From positions 1 to 6,233 of the forward strand of contig JANXXG010000245.1 in the NCBI GenBank assembly GCA_025350745.1: a DNA stretch of 6,233 bases, written 5' to 3'. Position numbers and translations under genes: made by a program. The stretch comes from Chloroflexota bacterium (GTDB lineage: Bacteria; Chloroflexota; Limnocylindria; P2-11E). The notes beneath the pieces are model-generated. The model was not told the origin of the DNA. It did no database searches and saw only the letters and a program-made list of their open reading frames with translations. Below are positions 1 to 5,750 of this stretch, piece after piece. Each line of letters begins with the position of its first letter. Positions within the stretch are counted from its first letter, which is position 1.

Positions 1-123
1 GACCTCGGCGACGCGATCGCGGATCTCTCGCTCGAGGATCCGGCGATCGAGGATGTCATCGATCGCGTCTTCTCCGGTGAGCACCCGCTCGGCACCGAGG
101 CCGCGCCGGCCGGCACGCGATGA
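1..123 (+). CDS. ABC transporter ATP-binding protein, C-terminal end (partial)
   Basis: This is the last 40 codons of a gene that enters from the left edge; the frame is open from base 1 and stops at TGA 121-123. The visible peptide contains LSLEDPAIEDVIDRVFSGE. It resembles the C-terminal tail of NatA-like ABC ATPases (COG4586 type), which end in an 'I-E-E-P-x-I-E-x-V-I-x-x-x-Y/F' stretch after the nucleotide-binding domain. The Walker A, Walker B and signature motifs lie outside the window, so the assignment rests on this tail and on the two ABC-2 permeases that follow. The stop overlaps the next start as ATGA (120-123), which implies translational coupling. The protein would energise the permease pair from the cytoplasmic side. 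The substrate is unknown. Confidence 0.72.
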   Translation, partial: DLGDAIADLSLEDPAIEDVIDRVFSGEHPLGTEAAPAGTR

Positions 124-920
124 GCCTCGTCCTGACGTACCGCGCACTGTTCCTCGCCTCGTTCCAGTCGTTCGCGCAGTACCGGATCCAATCACTCCTT
201 TGGATGCTGTTCGCGATCGTCCGTCCGGTCATCTTCCTTGCGGCCTGGGTCGCCGTCGCGGCAGCCCAGGGCGGCAGCGTCGGCGGCTATACGATCGGCG
301 ACTTCGCCGCGTACTACGTCTGCCTGACGTTCGTGAATCAGCTCGTGCTCGCCTGGAACTCGCAGGAGTTCGAGTGGGAGGTCAATCAGGGCCGGCTCTC
401 GGCGAAGCTGCTCCGCCCGTTGCATCCGCTGCACTACGCGGTGGTCGACAACATCGTCTTCAAGGCGTCGACCCTGCCGGTGCTCGTCGCGATCCTGATC
501 GCGATCTCCATCTCGTTCAACGCGCGATACGAGACCCAGCTCTGGCACGTGCTGGTGTTCGTGCCGAGCATCCTCCTCGCCGCGGGTCTCCAGTTCACGT
601 TCAACTGGATCATCGCGTCGCTCGCCTTCTGGGCCACGCGGATGAACACCGCCAACACGCTCTGGCAGCGCGCGTCCTTCGTCTTCGCGGGACAGATCGC
701 GCCCATCGCGCTCATGCCGGGGTGGCTGCAGGCGATCGCCTACGCCCTGCCGTTCTGGTACATGCAGGGCGCGCCGACCGAGATCCTGCGCGGCGGCGTC
801 ACGCCCGAGCGGGCCCTCTTCATCATCGCCGGCCAGGCTGCCTGGCTGGTGGTCTGCTTCGCCGGGTTCCAGGTCATCTGGCGCCGAGGCGTGCGGGCCT
901 ACTCGGCGGTCGGGGCATGA
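120..920 (+). CDS. ABC-2 type transporter permease (first of pair)
   Basis: This is a 266-residue polytopic membrane protein. Hydrophobic segments fall at roughly residues 25-49, 61-79, 113-133, 140-162, 176-199 and 232-254, giving about six membrane spans, as expected for an ABC-2 export permease. The N-terminal amphipathic stretch (residues 1-24, with FQSFAQYRIQ) precedes span 1. The C-terminus, WRRGVRAYSAVGA, resembles the 'W-R-x-G-x-x-x-Y-x-A-x-G' ending of the COG4587 permease family. These permeases usually pair with a COG3694 permease and a COG4586 ATPase, and exactly that order is seen here. The ATG at 120 overlaps the ATPase stop (ATGA), and its own stop overlaps the next ATG (917-920). 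It probably forms a heterodimeric exporter channel with the next gene product. Neither sequence nor context reveals the substrate. Confidence 0.87.
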   Translation: MSLVLTYRALFLASFQSFAQYRIQSLLWMLFAIVRPVIFLAAWVAVAAAQGGSVGGYTIGDFAAYYVCLTFVNQLVLAWNSQEFEWEVNQGRLSAKLLRPLHPLHYAVVDNIVFKASTLPVLVAILIAISISFNARYETQLWHVLVFVPSILLAAGLQFTFNWIIASLAFWATRMNTANTLWQRASFVFAGQIAPIALMPGWLQAIAYALPFWYMQGAPTEILRGGVTPERALFIIAGQAAWLVVCFAGFQVIWRRGVRAYSAVGA

Positions 921-1705
921 TCCGCTATGGGCGCATCGCGCGAACGTTCCTCGTCGCCGAGGTCAAGAACGAGCTGGCCTACCGGCTGAACTTCGTGCTG
1001 GGGATCGTCGAGATGCTGCTGGTCATCGGCACGAGCATCGGCGCGGTGCTCGTGCTGTTCACCCAGACGTCGTCATTGAACGGCTGGAGCCTGCCGCAGA
1101 TGATCGCCCTCACCGGCGTGTACTACCTGGTCCAGGGCGGCGTGAACGTCGTCTTCGCGCCCTCGTTCGAGAAGCTCATGGAGCACGTGCGGCTCGGGAC
1201 GCTCGACTTCACGCTGCTGAAGCCGGCGAACACCCAGTTCCTGGTGAGCACGCGCCACTTCCGGATCGTCCGCGTCGTCGACTTCCTCATCGGGACGAGC
1301 GTCGTCGTGGTCGGACTGGTCATGCTCGGCTCCGCGGTCACCGCGTGGTCGGTATTCACGTTCGTGATCACGCTCGCGGCCGGCATCGCCTGCGTGTACG
1401 CGCTCCTCCTCACGCTGGTGACGCTCGCGTTCTGGTTCGTGCGGGTCGACAACATCCTCGCGATCTTCTGGGCCTTCACCGACGCCGGCCGGTTCCCGAT
1501 CGACCTCTACCCGGGCTGGCTGCGATTCACCCTCGCCACCATCGTGCCCATCGGCATCGCGGTGACCGTGCCGGCCGAGGCGATCTCGGGCCGGATGTCG
1601 CTCGAGACGTTCATCGGGATGCTTGCGGGCACGGCGTTCTCGGTCGGCTTCGCCTCCTGGTTCTGGCGCAAGGGATTGAAGTCGTACACCGGCGCGAGCG
1701 CCTGA
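917..1705 (+). CDS. ABC-2 type transporter permease (second of pair)
   Basis: This is a 262-residue integral membrane protein, with hydrophobic spans near residues 27-48, 60-80, 121-140, 145-175, 198-220 and 231-250. The segment from residue 190 on (GRFPIDLYPGWLR, then a hydrophobic 'IVPIGIAVTVPAEAI' stretch) and the ending WRKGLKSYTGASA are typical of the COG3694 / ABC-2 permease family that partners COG4587. The frame is open upstream to 53, but the sequence before 917 is an Arg/Pro-rich shadow of the first permease. The ATG at 917, in an ATGA overlap with the upstream stop, is therefore the true start. Residues 81-102 (PSFEKLMEH, VRLGTLDFTLLKP) form the cytoplasmic loop that in this family probably contacts the ATPase. 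It should form the heteromeric exporter with the preceding permease and ATPase. Confidence 0.88.
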   Translation: MIRYGRIARTFLVAEVKNELAYRLNFVLGIVEMLLVIGTSIGAVLVLFTQTSSLNGWSLPQMIALTGVYYLVQGGVNVVFAPSFEKLMEHVRLGTLDFTLLKPANTQFLVSTRHFRIVRVVDFLIGTSVVVVGLVMLGSAVTAWSVFTFVITLAAGIACVYALLLTLVTLAFWFVRVDNILAIFWAFTDAGRFPIDLYPGWLRFTLATIVPIGIAVTVPAEAISGRMSLETFIGMLAGTAFSVGFASWFWRKGLKSYTGASA

Positions 1706-1709
1706 GACG

Positions 1710-2132
1710 ATGGCCGGCGATCAGAACAGGAACCTCATTGCCGAGTTCCATCTGAAGCACGGAAAGAACATCGGTCGTTTCGGCGACCGGCTGCTGCTGC
1801 TCGCGACCAAAGGCGCGAAGAGCGGCCGGGCCCGACTCGTGCCCCTCGCGTACCACCGCGACGGTGACCGGTACGTCATCGCCGCCTCGGACAGCGGCGC
1901 GCCCACGAACCCTGATTGGTATGACAACGTCGTGAAGCACGGGCGCGCGACCGTGGAGGTCGGCGACGATCATTTCGACGTCACGGCCACGCCGATCGCC
2001 GCCGGACCCGAGCGTGATCGCCTGTACGAGGCCCACGCGTCGTTGATGCCGGGCTTCCGCGACTACGTCAGGAAAACGACGCGGGTGATCCCCGTGGTCG
2101 TGCTGGAGCGGATCGCTTCTTCTAGGGGGTGA
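1710..2132 (+). CDS. deazaflavin (F420)-dependent nitroreductase family protein (DDN-like)
   Basis: This 140-residue protein is the usual length of a single split beta-barrel domain of the DDN/AclJ family (PF04075). Visible family signatures are TKGAKSGRARLVPL (33-46, normally T-G-x-K-S-G-x-x-R/P-x-x-P-L, where the KSG region contacts the cofactor phosphate or polyglutamate side), YVIAASDSGAPTNPDWYDN (55-73), and PGFRDYVRKTTRVIPVVVL (114-132). Members bind reduced F420 (or sometimes flavin or other hydrophobic ligands) and reduce quinones, nitro compounds or unknown substrates. There is no transmembrane segment. The gene begins 4 bp after the permease stop, so it is likely in the same transcript as the transporter, although no strong ribosome site is visible. 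Its last 11 bases overlap the convergent downstream gene. The first Gly of the usual TTG-KSG motif is Lys here. The exact substrate is unknown. Confidence 0.88.
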   Translation: MAGDQNRNLIAEFHLKHGKNIGRFGDRLLLLATKGAKSGRARLVPLAYHRDGDRYVIAASDSGAPTNPDWYDNVVKHGRATVEVGDDHFDVTATPIAAGPERDRLYEAHASLMPGFRDYVRKTTRVIPVVVLERIASSRG

Positions 2133-2709
2133 TGTGGAACGAGGCGACGATCGCGCGCAGCTCGGCATCCGTCGCCGCTAGAGGCTTCCAGTCCGGCGCG
2201 TCGACCTTGTAGCCGACGACGAACATGCGGTCGCGGTCCTGGACGTAGTAGGCGACCGAGAAGCGCGGGCCGTTCGTGACCTTCGCGGCGAAGCGCCCGT
2301 CGATGGTCGCGGTCTCGACGACCTGGCCCCTGGCCCAGCCCGCGAGCAGGGGATCGGTGGCCCAGGCCATCGCGGTCCACCCCGCGGGGTCGCGCCACTG
2401 CTCGACGACCGCGACGTACGACCACGCCGCCCCGGGACCGGGGTCGTTGAGGACGCCCGACTCGTCGGCGGTGCTGCGGATCGTGAAGACCTCGTGCCCG
2501 ACCTTCAGGTTCCCGTTGTGCACGAGCGTGGAGAGCACGGTCGAGCGACGCCACGAGCCGGGGAGCTGCAGCTCGTAGCCCAGCGACTGGCTGAGGTACC
2601 CGCTCGCCGGAGCGACCGGACCGCGCGTCGCAGAGAGGGCGGTCGCGCCGAGGGCGACGACGCAGATGACGACGGCGAAGAAGGTCGCGATCGGGGCGGG
2701 CCGTGTCAT
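2122..2709 (-). CDS. exported or membrane-anchored protein of unknown function
   Basis: This is a 195-residue protein. Residues 7-27 (IATFFAVVICVVALGATALSA) form one hydrophobic segment, either a signal peptide (possible cleavage after ALSA) or an N-terminal anchor. There is no lipobox cysteine. The mature part starts with SLGYELQLPGSWRRS (42-56), which recalls the 'Y-x-x-x-L-P-x-x-W' opening of PsbP/DcrB/LpqN-type beta-sandwich domains. It continues with paired hydrophobic strands and ends with IVASFHIT, a common last strand of that fold. The family link is inference from this pattern only. Its ATG overlaps the TGA of the M23 peptidase gene (ATGA, 2706-2709), so the two are translationally coupled and both products would act outside the cytoplasm. 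The stop lies inside the 3' end of the convergent nitroreductase gene. Confidence 0.78.
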   Translation of the reverse strand: MTRPAPIATFFAVVICVVALGATALSATRGPVAPASGYLSQSLGYELQLPGSWRRSTVLSTLVHNGNLKVGHEVFTIRSTADESGVLNDPGPGAAWSYVAVVEQWRDPAGWTAMAWATDPLLAGWARGQVVETATIDGRFAAKVTNGPRFSVAYYVQDRDRMFVVGYKVDAPDWKPLAATDAELRAIVASFHITP

Positions 2710-3659
2710 CGCCGATCCACCAGCCAGAACACGCCCGCGTCCTCCATCCAGGTGACGCCGTCGATGACCGGGCGCAGGTACAGGCGATAGATGCCCGGCG
2801 CCGGCGGTCCGGTGAGCTCGAAGACATAGGCCGCGATGTCGCCGGGAGCCACGACCGGCTGGCTCTGGCCGACGCGATTCGTGCCGGTGATGACGCTCGG
2901 CTGATCCTGCCTCGGCTCCGGTCCGAAGGTGCCGATGCGGGAGTTCGACTGCGACCAGCTATCCCAGCCGGTGTTGCGCCACAGGCCGGCCGTCTGATGG
3001 CGCTCGCCGCTCCCAAGGACGACCCACTCGCTGCCGTCGATGTATGTCGCCGAGAAGCGCGGGCGGTTGGCAGACACCGGCGCCGTGCCCGCCGCGGGCT
3101 CGCCAGCTTCGTCGAAACGGATCTGGACCGAGCGCAGCACCGAGACGCCATCGGGCGGAGTGGGCTCGACGGCGAAGTGGAGGTGGTCGCCGGGGCTCCC
3201 GCACACGATGCCGGCGGCGCCCGCGTCGGCGATGGGGTGACCCTGCGCGATCGATTGCCCCGGCGCGACCGCCGCCGAGGCGTAGCTGATGTGCCAATAG
3301 ATCGACGAGTAGCCATCGCCGTGATCGAGGACGATGTAGTTGGCGTCGTTCCGGTACGCCGGATCGCACGAGCCGGTGCCGAACCCCGCGACGTAGCGGA
3401 TGACCGTGCCGGAGTGGGCGGCGACGATCTGGTCGCCGATGTGAAGCCCGAAGTCGTAGGCCCATACATCGTTCCCGATGCAGTGGCTCCCGCCCGGGCA
3501 GCGCTCGAAGGCGCCGGGGGTCTGGGTGATCACGTACGCCCGGCCCGGTGGGTAGGGGAGCCGGAGGCCGCCGTACGCTGCCTGGACGGGCAGTGGCAGC
3601 AGCGCCAGCCGCGTCAGGACGCAGGCGGCGACAAGGCAGGCGCGGAGCAGCGTGGGCAC
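2706..3659 (-). CDS. secreted M23-family metallopeptidase with C-terminal Ig-like domain
   Basis: This is a 317-residue exported protein starting with GTG. Residues 1-27 form a signal peptide (hydrophobic core 7-24, likely cleavage after VQA). The LytM/M23 domain covers about 40-166. Likely zinc ligands are H59 (in GGSH), D69 (in AYDFG) and H161 (in DHLHF); H159 and H123 (YWHIS) are the probable catalytic histidines. The H59-to-D69 spacing resembles the beta-lytic type (GGPH...DF) rather than the compact HxxxD of LytM. D69 is supported by alignment of the following G-x-x-I-x-A-x-x-G-T-V segment. Cys 54, 60, 98 and 153 could form two disulfides. Residues about 198-317 hold WRNTGWDSWS, a 'vapGd' turn, PGIYRLYLRPV and DGVTWMEDAGVFW, resembling the Ig-like (NBR1-type) domains on secreted proteins. 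A role in peptidoglycan cleavage is expected from the family. The next gene is coupled through ATGA. Confidence 0.88.
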   Translation of the reverse strand: MPTLLRACLVAACVLTRLALLPLPVQAAYGGLRLPYPPGRAYVITQTPGAFERCPGGSHCIGNDVWAYDFGLHIGDQIVAAHSGTVIRYVAGFGTGSCDPAYRNDANYIVLDHGDGYSSIYWHISYASAAVAPGQSIAQGHPIADAGAAGIVCGSPGDHLHFAVEPTPPDGVSVLRSVQIRFDEAGEPAAGTAPVSANRPRFSATYIDGSEWVVLGSGERHQTAGLWRNTGWDSWSQSNSRIGTFGPEPRQDQPSVITGTNRVGQSQPVVAPGDIAAYVFELTGPPAPGIYRLYLRPVIDGVTWMEDAGVFWLVDRR

Positions 3660-3668
3660 GTCGGGTGA

Positions 3669-3674
3669 ACGGTA
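3669..3674 (-). promoter_or_regulatory. candidate -10 element (TACCGT) for the M23 peptidase gene
   Basis: On the minus strand the hexamer TACCGT fits the TANNNT form of a sigma-70-type -10 box. It lies 9 nt before the GTG start of the peptidase, with no Shine-Dalgarno sequence between. Transcription would then begin at or about 2 nt before the start codon, a leaderless or near-leaderless message. No good -35 hexamer is visible at 17 bp spacing; that position overlaps the central palindrome. Confidence 0.4.
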
Positions 3675-3692
3675 CGGCCGCTGCGCCGCTAC

Positions 3693-3704
3693 GGCATCGA
3701 TGCC
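3693..3704. promoter_or_regulatory. perfect 12-bp palindrome, possible operator between divergent genes
   Basis: GGCATCGATGCC is a perfect inverted repeat. It lies near the exact middle of the 80-bp gap between the peptidase start (3659) and the ispG start (3740). It would overlap the -35 zone of the minus-strand promoter and sit just at the -35 zone of the plus-strand one, so a dimeric regulator bound there could affect both genes. Its function is inference. Palindromes of this length are expected a few times by chance across a window of this base composition, and the case rests on its position. Confidence 0.3.
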
Positions 3705-3725
3705 CGGGGGCGATATCTCAGCGGC

Positions 3726-3731
3726 TACCCT
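3726..3731 (+). promoter_or_regulatory. candidate -10 element (TACCCT) for ispG
   Basis: TACCCT matches the TANNNT form of a -10 box and ends 8 nt before the ATG at 3740. The intervening TAGACCAG holds no ribosome binding site. This arrangement predicts a leaderless ispG transcript starting at or next to the ATG. No convincing -35 hexamer is seen. Confidence 0.42.
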
Positions 3732-3739
3732 TAGACCAG

Positions 3740-4942
3740 ATGCAGGCGCCGATGACCGTCGATCTGAACCTCCCCGAGGACCGCGTCGGCCCGCGTGTGC
3801 GCCGGGCGAGCAAGCGGGTCTGGGTCGGTGGGGTGGCCATCGGCGATGGCGCCCCGATCGCGGTCCAGTCCATGTGTACGACGCTCACCCACGACGTCGA
3901 CGCCACGATCACGCAGATCGAGCGCCTCCAGGAAGCAGGGTGCGAGATCGTTCGTGTCGCGGTTCCCGACCGCCGATCCGGTGAGGCGCTCAAAGAGGTC
4001 GTCCGCCGGAGCATCCTCCCGGTCGTCGCGGACATCCACTTCGACTACAAGCTCGCGCTCATGGCGCTCGACGCGAAGGTCCACAAGCTTCGCCTCAACC
4101 CCGGCAACATCCACAACAAGGACGGCGTGCGCGAGGTCGTCAAGCGGGCAAAGGAGCAAGGCACGCCCATCCGGATCGGCGTGAACTTCGGCTCGATCCC
4201 GGACAAGGTGGACGGCGAGCTTCGCGACGACGCCCAGCGAATGGTCGATCTCGCCCTCTCCGAGATCCGGATCCTCGAGGAGCTCAACTTCGACAACATC
4301 ATCGTCAGCGTGAAGGCGTTCGAGGTCCCGAAGATGATCGCCGCGTACCGGCGGCTCGCGAAGGCCGTTCCGTATCCATTGCACCTCGGCGTCACCGAAT
4401 CAGGGACCCTCGTCTCCGGGTCGATCCGCTCGACCGCCGGCATGAGCGTCCTGCTCTACGAAGGTATCGGCTACACGATCCGGGTGTCGCTGTCCGAGGA
4501 CCCGGTGATGGAGGTCAGGGCCGCGTTCGACCTGCTCAAGTCCCTCGAGCTGCGGGACCAAGGTCTCACCCTCGTGGCCTGCCCATCGTGCGGCCGCGCC
4601 GACATCGACCTGATCCCGCTCGCGAAGATCGCCGAGGAGCGGCTCCGGGCGCTTCCGGTACCGATGAAGGTCGCTGTCATGGGCTGCGAAGTGAACGGGC
4701 CTGGTGAGGCGAAGGACGCCGACGTCGGTATCGCCGGCGGCGTCGGGAAGGGCGCGCTCTTCCGCAAGGGCAAGGTCGTCGGTGTGTTTCCCGAGGCCCA
4801 GCTGATGGATGCGCTGCTTGCGGAGATCGACAAGATCCTCATCGAGAACGGCAAGGAGCCGTATTCCCAGAAGGCCCCGAAGTCGACGCATGACGGCGAG
4901 CTCACGCCCGGCCGTTCCGTGCCGGCAGGGACACGGACATAG
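3740..4942 (+). CDS. ispG: 4-hydroxy-3-methylbut-2-enyl diphosphate synthase (IspG/GcpE)
   Basis: This 400-residue enzyme of the MEP isoprenoid pathway converts MEcPP to HMBPP using a [4Fe-4S] cluster. It has an N-terminal TIM barrel (about 15-270) and a C-terminal cluster domain (about 275-368). Cluster ligands are visible: C281 and C284 in CPSCGR, C316 in MGCEVNGPGE, and E323; their spacing matches known bacterial two-domain IspG. Likely substrate contacts are kept: R72 (VRVAVP), R118 (LRLNPGN), R145 (IRIGVN), K192 (VSVKA), R248 and S250 (IRVS), N319. ADIHFDYKLAL and HLGVTESG are further hallmarks. Oddities are Y245 where GIGDT normally has Asp, and C46 in QSMCTT. The frame is open back to 3548, but that part shadows the peptidase gene. 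ATG 3740 directly follows a -10-like box; ATG 3752 is the alternative. The last about 32 residues are a variable tail. Confidence 0.97.
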   Translation: MQAPMTVDLNLPEDRVGPRVRRASKRVWVGGVAIGDGAPIAVQSMCTTLTHDVDATITQIERLQEAGCEIVRVAVPDRRSGEALKEVVRRSILPVVADIHFDYKLALMALDAKVHKLRLNPGNIHNKDGVREVVKRAKEQGTPIRIGVNFGSIPDKVDGELRDDAQRMVDLALSEIRILEELNFDNIIVSVKAFEVPKMIAAYRRLAKAVPYPLHLGVTESGTLVSGSIRSTAGMSVLLYEGIGYTIRVSLSEDPVMEVRAAFDLLKSLELRDQGLTLVACPSCGRADIDLIPLAKIAEERLRALPVPMKVAVMGCEVNGPGEAKDADVGIAGGVGKGALFRKGKVVGVFPEAQLMDALLAEIDKILIENGKEPYSQKAPKSTHDGELTPGRSVPAGTRT

Positions 4943-5676
4943 CACTCAACCTCGACGCATCCAGCGGTGTCGTTCACATTCGACGGGCGACGATCGCCGA
5001 TGTCGACTTTCGCAAGTCGGCGTTCTCGCGCTTCACGCCGGATGCCTGCACCTTCGTGGGCTGCGACTTCCGCGGGCTGGTCTTCGACCGCAAGTGGCAG
5101 CCGCTGTTCTCGAGCCCGATCCAGAGCGTGTTCCGCAACTGCAAGTTCGACGGGGCCGACCTCTCGAAGGCCGACCCGGGGCAGACGCGGTTCGAGGGCT
5201 GCAGCTTCGCCGACTCCCGCCTCGAGAAGTGGCAGGCGACCTGCGCTGAGTTCGTCGACTGCACCTTCGCGGGCCCGATCACGAAGTGCCGCTTCTACGG
5301 CCGGCCATGGGGCCTCGCGGCGCAGCACCTCGACCCGCGGCGGGCGACGAACGACTTTCGCGGCAACGACTTCCGCAAGGCCGAGCTCCTCGACACGGTC
5401 TTCATCCAGGGCATCCATTTCGACCAGCAGCTCTGGCCGGATACCGCCGACTGGGTGCACATCGACCGGTTCCACCAGCGCTCCCAGCGCGTCCGGGCGG
5501 TCGTGATGCGCTGGCGTGACCCGGAGCTCCGTCAGGAGGCGCTGGACATGCTCGTGCACCTGCAGACGATGTACGGCGAGCAGACCGAGCTCGTCTACCG
5601 GCGTCAGGACCCGCGCCTCAAGTTCACCTCCGAAGCGCAGACCAGGCTCTGGGCCGAATTCGCGACCGTTCTCTAG
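4939..5676 (+). CDS. pentapeptide-repeat protein (start codon uncertain)
   Basis: This is a right-handed quadrilateral beta-helix protein of unknown role. Numbered from an ATA at 4939 it has 245 residues. Central Phe/Leu residues fall five apart in blocks: 24, 29, 39, 44, 49; then 65, 70, 75, 85, 90, 95, 105, 110; then 140, 145, 150, 155. Examples are VGCDF, RNCKF, DGADL, EGCSF and VDCTF. A non-repeat helical C-terminus (about 178-245, RWRDPELRQEALDML) follows. The first ordinary in-frame start is GTG 5056, but the repeats begin earlier (ADVDF, RKSAF, DACTF), so that GTG is inside the helix. The frame is open from 4894 without ATG, GTG, TTG or CTG. ATA 4939 forms ATAG with the ispG stop and has AGGGA 7 nt upstream; ATT 4978 is another option. 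Confidence is high for the gene from 5056, low for the exact start. Confidence 0.75.
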   Translation: MALNLDASSGVVHIRRATIADVDFRKSAFSRFTPDACTFVGCDFRGLVFDRKWQPLFSSPIQSVFRNCKFDGADLSKADPGQTRFEGCSFADSRLEKWQATCAEFVDCTFAGPITKCRFYGRPWGLAAQHLDPRRATNDFRGNDFRKAELLDTVFIQGIHFDQQLWPDTADWVHIDRFHQRSQRVRAVVMRWRDPELRQEALDMLVHLQTMYGEQTELVYRRQDPRLKFTSEAQTRLWAEFATVL

Positions 5677-5686
5677 CGAGCCTCGC
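5676..5686. repeat. short inverted repeat upstream of the bactofilin -10 box
   Basis: GCGAG-C-CTCGC is an 11-bp inverted repeat that begins in the stop codon of the pentapeptide-repeat gene and ends one base before the TACCAT hexamer. It could be an operator half-site pair in the spacer region, or form a small hairpin (4-bp stem, 3-nt loop) at the end of the upstream message. There is no T-run after it, so it is not a convincing intrinsic terminator. It may be chance. Confidence 0.22.
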
Positions 5687-5687
5687 G

Positions 5688-5693
5688 TACCAT
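5688..5693 (+). promoter_or_regulatory. candidate -10 element (TACCAT) for the bactofilin gene
   Basis: TACCAT fits the TANNNT -10 form and lies exactly 6 nt before the ATG at 5700. It predicts a transcript starting at about 5700. That gives either a leaderless start at 5700 or a 5' leader of about 51 nt carrying a ribosome site for ATG 5751. There is no clear -35 hexamer. The same TACC-N-T form precedes ispG and the M23 peptidase gene. Confidence 0.42.
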
Positions 5694-5732
5694 TCGCGGA
5701 TGTTCGTCGTTCCAATAGGTGCGATGGACGAC

Positions 5733-5742
5733 AAGAGGGGGG
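5733..5742 (+). promoter_or_regulatory. purine-rich ribosome binding site deciding the bactofilin start
   Basis: AAGAGGGGGG is a ten-base purine run ending 8 nt before ATG 5751. It can pair with the anti-Shine-Dalgarno sequence through its GAGGGG part. It favours 5751 over the in-frame ATGs at 5700 and 5724. If 5700 were the start, this run would be read as the Lys-Arg-Gly codons AAG AGG GGG, unusual codons for this GC-rich sequence. Confidence 0.45.
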
Positions 5743-5750
5743 CGACCGAC

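Noticed and set aside
13..20. GCGATCGC (also at 732-739), the HIP1 octamer abundant in many cyanobacteria
   Set aside because: Only two copies, both explained by common Ile and Ala codons in GC-rich genes; nothing else points to cyanobacteria.
53..916. Upstream part of a 550-codon open frame leading into the second permease
   Set aside because: Arg/Pro/Gly-rich shadow of the first permease in another frame; the true start is the ATGA-coupled ATG at 917.
2105..2124. Possible intrinsic terminator: GGAGCG-GAT-CGCTTC stem followed by TTCTAG
   Set aside because: The stem is only 6 bp with one G-T pair, there is no real T-run, and it lies in the coding end of the nitroreductase gene.
2063..3469. 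Long minus-strand open frame of 468 codons
   Set aside because: Ser/Arg/Thr-rich low-complexity translation in a different frame over the peptidase and its partner, both of which have recognisable protein features; typical of GC-rich shadows.
2703..3668. Plus-strand open frame of 321 codons opposite the M23 gene
   Set aside because: Arg/Ala/Gly/Val/Asp-rich composition with no domain pattern; it mirrors the codon bias of the real minus-strand gene.
4967..5506. Plus-strand frame of 179 codons beginning GTG 4967, as an alternative start for the gene after ispG
   Set aside because: It translates to Ser/Arg/Thr-rich sequence without repeats; the neighbouring frame gives the regular pentapeptide pattern.
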